DNA of 32,111 bases from Myxococcales bacterium. Lineage in GTDB: Bacteria; Myxococcota_A; Polyangia; Polyangiales; Houyiibacteriaceae. A model generated the notes under the pieces. That model was not told the DNA's origin. It ran no database searches and worked only from the letters and a program-made list of their open reading frames with translations. Shown one piece after another: positions 27,801 to 32,111 of the stretch. Each line of letters begins with the position of its first letter. Position 1 is the stretch's first letter. The stretch is taken from positions 1 to 32,111 of the forward strand of contig JAHBWH010000090.1 in the NCBI GenBank assembly GCA_019637115.1, in the 5' to 3' direction. The translations under genes were made by a program, and so were the position numbers.

Positions 27801-30800
27801 GCCGCGAGCGGCGGCGGCGGCGGCGGTAACGCCGGCGCCGACGAGACGTTCACGTGGAGCCGCGCCGACGGCGACTGCGACGGCCTCTTGCGCGACCTGA
27901 GCGGCGAGTGCGCATACCGCAGCGGCGGCAGCCCCGTCGTCAGCACGGTGGTGCGCAGCGTCAGCACGAGCGACCACTTCGACCGGCTCGGCCGCGCCGC
28001 GAACGTGACCACCACGCGCTTCGCCTACCACGACGGCTACTACGAGGGCATCGAGCAGGAGTTTCGGGGCTTCGGCGCGGCCGACGCCGTCGCCGAGGGC
28101 GACGCGCACCACCCGACGGCGTACACCCGCACGTACTTCCACCAGGGCCGACGCCCGCAGTCGATCGCGACCGACCGCCTCGCCGACAACCCCTACGAGG
28201 CGCTCAAGGGGCGGCAGTGGCTGACCGAGGTCTTCGCGCCCGACGGCCTCTTCCAGTCGAGCGCGCACGCGACGATCGCGCTGCGGCGACTCGGCGTGGG
28301 CCTCGACGGGCGCGGCCTCTGGTATGCGTACGTCAGCCAGGCCGACGAGCTTCGCTACGACACCGCGGGGGTGCCGGGCGCGCCGCTCGCCACGTCGCTC
28401 GCAGGACCCGCAGGTGAGCTCAGCTTGCCGAGCGTGGTGCACCAGGAGGTCTCCGCGGGTGGCGTCGTGAGCGAGGTCGGCAGCGAGAGCACGACGATCA
28501 CCGTGCGCGCCGCTGGGCACGCGCACCTACGCAGCACGACCGAGAGCGTCGACAACCTCGGCCACGTCCGCGAGCAGACCGCGCACGGGCGGCCGGGGGT
28601 GGACGAGGCGATCACGGCGCACGTGCGGCCCACGCTGCTCGGCGACGGACGCGGGTGGCTCTGGCGCACCGAGGGCGAGTGGGCGACGGGGGCGGCGAGC
28701 GGCGGGACGCGCTTCGGGTGGACGGCGTCGCGCTTCGACGAGGTGACGGGCGACCTCACCTGGAGCGCGCAGCTCGCGGAGTACGGCGGCCCCGCGTACG
28801 CGTTCGGCGGCGACGCCGACGGCGCGCAGGCGTATACGCTCGGGGCGGCCTACGGCGAGACGAACGCGGCGTTCGGCGGCGCGTCGGGGCAGGTGCTCGA
28901 GGCGTCGACCACTTACGACGGCTGGGGCAACGCGCTCGCGAGCTGCGCGGGCGCCGACCTCGAGGCCGCGAGCGCGGGCGCGTGCTGGCGCTACGCCGAG
29001 ATCCGCTACGACGACGAGTACGCGCAGCTCCCCGAGGCGGAGGCCATCGCGGTGCAGGGGGACACGTCGGCGGGCTTCTGCGAGCCGGGCGTGCTCTGCA
29101 TGATGAGCACGAGCGCGGTCTGGGACCGTGGCTTTGGCGCGCTGCTCAGCGCGACGGATCCGAACGGACAGTCGACGTCGGTGCGCTACGACGGGCTCGG
29201 GCGGCTGAGCGCGGTGGTGCCGCCGCGGCACTCGGGCGACGTGGCGCAGAACAGCTTCTGCCCCGAGGGCTCGCCGACACAGACCTTCGAGTATCACCTC
29301 GTGCCCGGCGGGCTGCCGGTCAGCTACGTCGAGGCGCGCTCGCACTGGCAGTACCGGTGCTCGACCGTCCCGAACAACTCCCTCATGACCCGGAGCTACG
29401 TCGACGGGCTCGGGCGGGAGCGGGCGTCGCTCGTGCGGACCGAGGTGGGGGGCTCCGACCGGCTCTGGGTGAAGAGCGGAATCGCCGAGCTCTCACGGCG
29501 CGGGACGCCCTACCTGGCGTACGACCCCGTCTACACGCTGACCGGCGAGCCCACCCCCGCGGCGGCGGTGGGCGTCCCCTCGAGCCCCGCGGTCCGCGTC
29601 TTCTATGACGCCTTTGGTCAAGAGATCCGCGGCGTCGAGCGGGACCAGAGCGAGACCCGGGTCTTCCACCTCGCGCTCGAGACGGTGGCGGCCGACGCGC
29701 TCGACCTCGGCGCGGTCGGCGGTGGCCACACCGGCTGGAATGACATCGCGACCTTCCTCGGGACCTACACGCGCACGCGCGTCGACGGGCACGGGCGGCC
29801 GATCGATCAGGTCCTCCATCAGCGCGATCCGGACACGCTCGACGACAGCTTTGAGCGCCTCTACTCGAGCTACCGTGCGGACGGCGCGGTGCTCAGCGTC
29901 ACGCGCGCGGAGACGTCGACCCCGGCGCCCGGCGCGACGCCGACCGCGGGGCGCGCGCTCACGCGGAGCTTCGTCTACGACACGCTCGGCCGACGCATCG
30001 GGGGGACGGATCCGGACAGCGATGGTCGCAGCGGCGGGGAAGAGACGCGCCGCTGGCGGTACCTCTACAACCGCGTCGGCGACCTGGTCGCGATGCGCGA
30101 CCCGCGCGGGTGCGGGCAGAACTTCTACTACGACCGCGCGGGGCGCCTGCTCGCCGAAGACTACGTCGGCTGCGCCGAGGCGCAGAGGGCGGGCGACGAC
30201 CCCGACGAGACCCTGCCGAGCGAGGCCATCGGGCTCGGGCTCGACACCGCGGCGGGCACGCGCGAGGTCGACGTGCGCTACTACTTCGACGCGCTGCCGG
30301 CGTGGGCGAGCACCTTCGGCAGCCGGCCGAGCTCGCTCGACCGCGGGCGGCTCGTCGGCGGGAGCGACCGCGGCCAGCGCTCGCTCGTCGCGTACGACAC
30401 GCGCGGGCGCGCCGTGTGGTCTGCGCGTCAGATGGCCATCGTGCCGGCGGCGGGCGACGCGCCCTTCGTGCGGACGGGCGACGCGCCCGCTCCGTACGAG
30501 GACGACCACCCCGCGAGCGGCGGCACGCGCCTCTACGACGAGGCGCACACGTACGTGTCGACGTCGACCTACGACCGCATTGATCGGCCCGTCGGCAAGA
30601 CGTGGCCGACGGATCCGGACTGGGCGCTCTTCGGCGGGACGGGCAGCGCGCCCGCGGTGTCCGGGACGCTGAACTACAACACGCGCGGGCTGCCGGTCAG
30701 CGCCTGGGTCACGATCAACGACGGCGCCCCGTACACGCAGCAGATCCTGCGGAACGTCAGCTACGACGCGTTCGGCGCGGCGATCAACACGTACTTCGGG

Positions 30801-32111
30801 GCCTCGAGTATCGGCGTTCGGCGGACCGATGCCTACGATGTGCGGCGACGTCCGACTCGGCTGCAATGGATCCACAACCCCGGCACCTCCGCCCACATCA
30901 TGGATCTTCGCTATGGGTGGGATGCGGCGAACAACCTGGCGACGGTCAGCGACGACCTGGCCTCGATGTATCGCGACCAGCATCCAGAGGCTCAGCGTCC
31001 GCGGCGGATGCAGATTGAGCACGACGCGCTCTACCGAGTCACGAGCGTCGACTTCGCGTACCGGCCGATGTCGGGCGCGAACACGTGGACGACGACCGGA
31101 CACCCCGCGACCGACTGGCGCGAGACGCAGGCAGCGCACCGCTCGGTCGACCCGATGCGCCGCACGCCAGCGCCGCGCGTCGGGGAGCTGCCCGAGGGGC
31201 GCGTCATCAACCTGAGCTACCGCTACGACTGGCTCGCGAACCAGACGGAGTGGACGGACGACGCGGGGGCGTTCTACGAGCGCTCGCTCGGCGCCAACAT
31301 CCGCAACGGCTTCACGGAGGGCCAGACGAACGGGGGCGAGCTGCGTCCGACCGCGCTCTACCTCGCCTCGAACCTACCGACGTCGGCGCCGAGCCCGGAC
31401 GTGGACATCGACCGCGGGGGCTTCGTGCGGGTGCGCTACGGCGAGAGCGGCAACGCGACCGCGGTCACGGTGCGCGGGCAGTGCCACGACGTGAGCGCGG
31501 TGACGTCGTGCTACGACGACGCGGCCCAGAGCGACGTGGAGACGCGGGCGGCGCATCTGGTCAGCCGCTGCCGCTGCGACGTCGAGCAGCACTACGAGTA
31601 CCGCTGGGACGAGCTCAACCGGCTCGCGGAGGCGCGGCGCTACGACCGCGCGGGCAGCGGTGACTGGGCGCTCCAGGTCCGCCAGCGCTACCGCTACGAC
31701 GCGGGCAACATCCGCACGCTCAAGGAGACGGTCGACCAGCAGACCGCGGGCTCGGGGGGCGAAGCTACCGGCGGCGTCGAGCGGGTCGCGCTCTACGTGA
31801 TGCCCGGCGACTTCGAGCGCCGCGGGCTCACGACCGACCGGGTGAGCGGCACGTACGTCGCGTCACTCGGGCTCGGCACCGAGACGCAATACGTCGTCGC
31901 GGGCGCGCGCGTCGTGTGGAAGCCGGGCGCGTCGGGGTCGAGCGCGACGGGCTTCGAGCGCGACGCGCGCATCACGATGGCGCTGCCGGATCTCTTGCAG
32001 AGCACCTCGGCGGTCGTGGACCTGATGCGTGGGGAGCTGCTCGAGGTCGGGACGTTCTACCCGAGCGGCGCGCGGGAGACGCTGCGGGCGAACGCGGAGG
32101 TGGAGGCGTTT
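24861..32111 (+). CDS. Giant SpvB / TcdB-middle / Rhs protein (TcB-TcC-like), 3' end outside window
   Basis: At least 2417 residues; the frame is open to the window edge. Segments: an Ala/Pro/Val/Ser/Thr low-complexity stretch (13-48); an Arg-rich n-region with hydrophobic core ending AARAQ (about 54-90), an embedded signal peptide; a charged region; an SpvB domain from about 181 (SIEGMGESFAPVLSSGTATF, SYASTNGNGAVGIGWSLS); VCBS/FG-GAP-like calcium-loop repeats at about 580-900 (DVNSDGLPD, DVDGDGRSD, DVNGDGAPD); a TcdB-middle-like region with EFRGFGAAD near 1066; and YD/Rhs repeats from about 1400 (YDTLGRR, YYDRAGRL). The last residues, TFYPSGARETLRANAEVEAF, are what precedes the Rhs core and variable C-terminus in such proteins. 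In Tc toxins this order builds the TcB-TcC cocoon that encloses a C-terminal effector. Start: the only in-frame ATG after the previous stop; no Shine-Dalgarno seen. Confidence 0.9.
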   Translation, partial: MLPLPASRATSSDPVSATAPVSGTAPVSDTAPVSGTASATAPVSATAPDVPRPAQHRRPRRATFATRALCTFLASLTVLTVGTPLAARAQDPDGAYESSDAPRLREELRDALPDDLRYPVSEEVRAQLGARDRESLRDVLTSDGEGPEATETELPENVSPTSLPTGEAKSAVEPTRISLPSAEGSIEGMGESFAPVLSSGTATFSVPLALPAGRAGVQPSLGLSYASTNGNGAVGIGWSLSTPFIVRQSDRGLPRYVDGPAWTPDEDRFFYNGGQELAPVDTAAMAAVDGSGGLYPNVSGVPSEVSGWQQYRARVEGGFLRFFRSPDARRWVVQGKDGTRFDFGLLPSGEGPSDLDANVALQSELPSGGGRVYGWHLTRMSDAHGSTVYYRYLRHGGEVYVQDVYYLSPASCAGGSPAAQRACSAPLDAYGARVHFDYELRGDVTSRYASGWRVETAYRLRRVTMTAAEAEGRALVRRYHLAYVPSARSFHSLLASVQVEGRPATSQGAGTFAHETFTHVTESAALGDALDRRRGQLLPPMSFGYTEPPAGPIPGFGGVDSTVRAVEGPPEVSVDAARADLFDVNSDGLPDLIVTDPARYRTADGRPAVGVFFNGFTGPSARPAGRAGVFSEAIAMPMRGDLSGTLNLGNANIVPMDVDGDGRSDLLHMPRLDRYGFFTPTRASDAATGQSASPADQGWRFTYAEVALERGTDPRVDFVRDGTHYQVFDVNGDHLIDVVRTTGTVMQTWLNLGWLEGGEGRFGQARRVGDGYALSTAPHETCLLHDGLPLDFADPELRLADMNGDGLTDLVKIRRGRVVWWPGRGTTATGAPVFGDGPAECGRGQGAGRQRVMDNPPRELNPELSNVFLADVNGDGAPDVVQVRFREVDVYFNRAGEGFTDRVIVPAPFAPDFAPRIRLTDIDGTATTDLVYASSRRWEYLDFMGGQRPRLLTRVENGLGATTTLTYSTSAVDYTLDLAQAASGGGGGGNAGADETFTWSRADGDCDGLLRDLSGECAYRSGGSPVVSTVVRSVSTSDHFDRLGRAANVTTTRFAYHDGYYEGIEQEFRGFGAADAVAEGDAHHPTAYTRTYFHQGRRPQSIATDRLADNPYEALKGRQWLTEVFAPDGLFQSSAHATIALRRLGVGLDGRGLWYAYVSQADELRYDTAGVPGAPLATSLAGPAGELSLPSVVHQEVSAGGVVSEVGSESTTITVRAAGHAHLRSTTESVDNLGHVREQTAHGRPGVDEAITAHVRPTLLGDGRGWLWRTEGEWATGAASGGTRFGWTASRFDEVTGDLTWSAQLAEYGGPAYAFGGDADGAQAYTLGAAYGETNAAFGGASGQVLEASTTYDGWGNALASCAGADLEAASAGACWRYAEIRYDDEYAQLPEAEAIAVQGDTSAGFCEPGVLCMMSTSAVWDRGFGALLSATDPNGQSTSVRYDGLGRLSAVVPPRHSGDVAQNSFCPEGSPTQTFEYHLVPGGLPVSYVEARSHWQYRCSTVPNNSLMTRSYVDGLGRERASLVRTEVGGSDRLWVKSGIAELSRRGTPYLAYDPVYTLTGEPTPAAAVGVPSSPAVRVFYDAFGQEIRGVERDQSETRVFHLALETVAADALDLGAVGGGHTGWNDIATFLGTYTRTRVDGHGRPIDQVLHQRDPDTLDDSFERLYSSYRADGAVLSVTRAETSTPAPGATPTAGRALTRSFVYDTLGRRIGGTDPDSDGRSGGEETRRWRYLYNRVGDLVAMRDPRGCGQNFYYDRAGRLLAEDYVGCAEAQRAGDDPDETLPSEAIGLGLDTAAGTREVDVRYYFDALPAWASTFGSRPSSLDRGRLVGGSDRGQRSLVAYDTRGRAVWSARQMAIVPAAGDAPFVRTGDAPAPYEDDHPASGGTRLYDEAHTYVSTSTYDRIDRPVGKTWPTDPDWALFGGTGSAPAVSGTLNYNTRGLPVSAWVTINDGAPYTQQILRNVSYDAFGAAINTYFGASSIGVRRTDAYDVRRRPTRLQWIHNPGTSAHIMDLRYGWDAANNLATVSDDLASMYRDQHPEAQRPRRMQIEHDALYRVTSVDFAYRPMSGANTWTTTGHPATDWRETQAAHRSVDPMRRTPAPRVGELPEGRVINLSYRYDWLANQTEWTDDAGAFYERSLGANIRNGFTEGQTNGGELRPTALYLASNLPTSAPSPDVDIDRGGFVRVRYGESGNATAVTVRGQCHDVSAVTSCYDDAAQSDVETRAAHLVSRCRCDVEQHYEYRWDELNRLAEARRYDRAGSGDWALQVRQRYRYDAGNIRTLKETVDQQTAGSGGEATGGVERVALYVMPGDFERRGLTTDRVSGTYVASLGLGTETQYVVAGARVVWKPGASGSSATGFERDARITMALPDLLQSTSAVVDLMRGELLEVGTFYPSGARETLRANAEVEAF
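24900..25013 (+). repeat. In-gene CCGGTCTCGG-type repeat before the signal peptide
   Basis: Degenerate hexamer-based units of the type CCCGGTCTCGGCCACGGC recur and encode PVSATA / PVSGTA / PVSDTA. The core word CGGTCTCGG also occurs in the array at the left edge of the window. The repeat sits between the only available start codon and the hydrophobic signal core. Confidence 0.85.

Noticed and set aside
24861..32111. Type VI secretion Rhs effector
   Set aside because: No PAAR, VgrG or DUF4123 gene is in view. The SpvB and TcdB-middle domains and the signal peptide favour a Tc-like or secreted SpvB/Rhs protein instead.

Overview
The window is very GC-rich DNA, with codon third positions almost all G or C. 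It carries a Rieske oxygenase, a Hanks-type kinase, several lipoproteins with Asp/Gly-rich tethers, a DUF4215-type Cys-rich motif (the 'Myxococcus cysteine-rich repeat') and an SpvB/Rhs giant. This combination points to a myxobacterium (Myxococcota, Polyangia). A Sandaracinus-like genome is my best guess, from gene style only. No tRNA, rRNA, insertion sequence, integrase or CRISPR array was seen.

Layout. (a) 1-3750: a hexamer repeat array, a minus-strand WD40-type beta-propeller lipoprotein and a plus-strand membrane protein. The two genes diverge from an intergenic region filled by a GGACTC hexamer array. (b) 3750-7850: a 371 bp repeat-bearing intergenic stretch with a plausible promoter, then a two-gene biotin-dependent acyl-CoA carboxylase (carboxyltransferase, then biotin carboxylase/BCCP). 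(c) 8030-11960: a tail-anchored TPR-like protein, a Rieske oxygenase whose stop overlaps the start of a Ser/Thr kinase, and a convergent regulator with a degenerate receiver and an HTH. The 3' end of the kinase gene, stop codon included, is locally duplicated. (d) 12174-22866: three genes joined by 4-base ATGA overlaps. They encode a 1543-aa lipoprotein, a 488-aa lipoprotein and a 1533-aa lipoprotein. The first and third are clear paralogues. (e) 23067-32111: a DUF4215 lipoprotein, then a giant SpvB-VCBS-TcdB-middle-Rhs protein that runs off the window.

The most interesting part is 12174-32111. The giant gene has the architecture of a fused TcB-TcC cocoon of insecticidal Tc toxins. The two large paralogues share a plan that resembles the C-terminal half of a TcA translocator. 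In order this is: helical and coiled-coil segments, a central hairpin that is strongly hydrophobic in one paralogue and flanked by a conserved Cys pair in both, more long helices, and a C-terminal beta-rich domain. Unlike classical TcA they have lipoprotein-type signal peptides. I propose, as inference, a surface-anchored Tc-like delivery system with two TcA-like lipoproteins and two beta-propeller-like accessory lipoproteins. No homology search was possible, so the TcA link rests on architecture and gene neighbourhood.

Two further themes recur. Short hexamer-derived repeats appear in promoter, intergenic and coding positions. Three genes have a TANNNT box exactly six bases before the start codon, which suggests leaderless transcripts.
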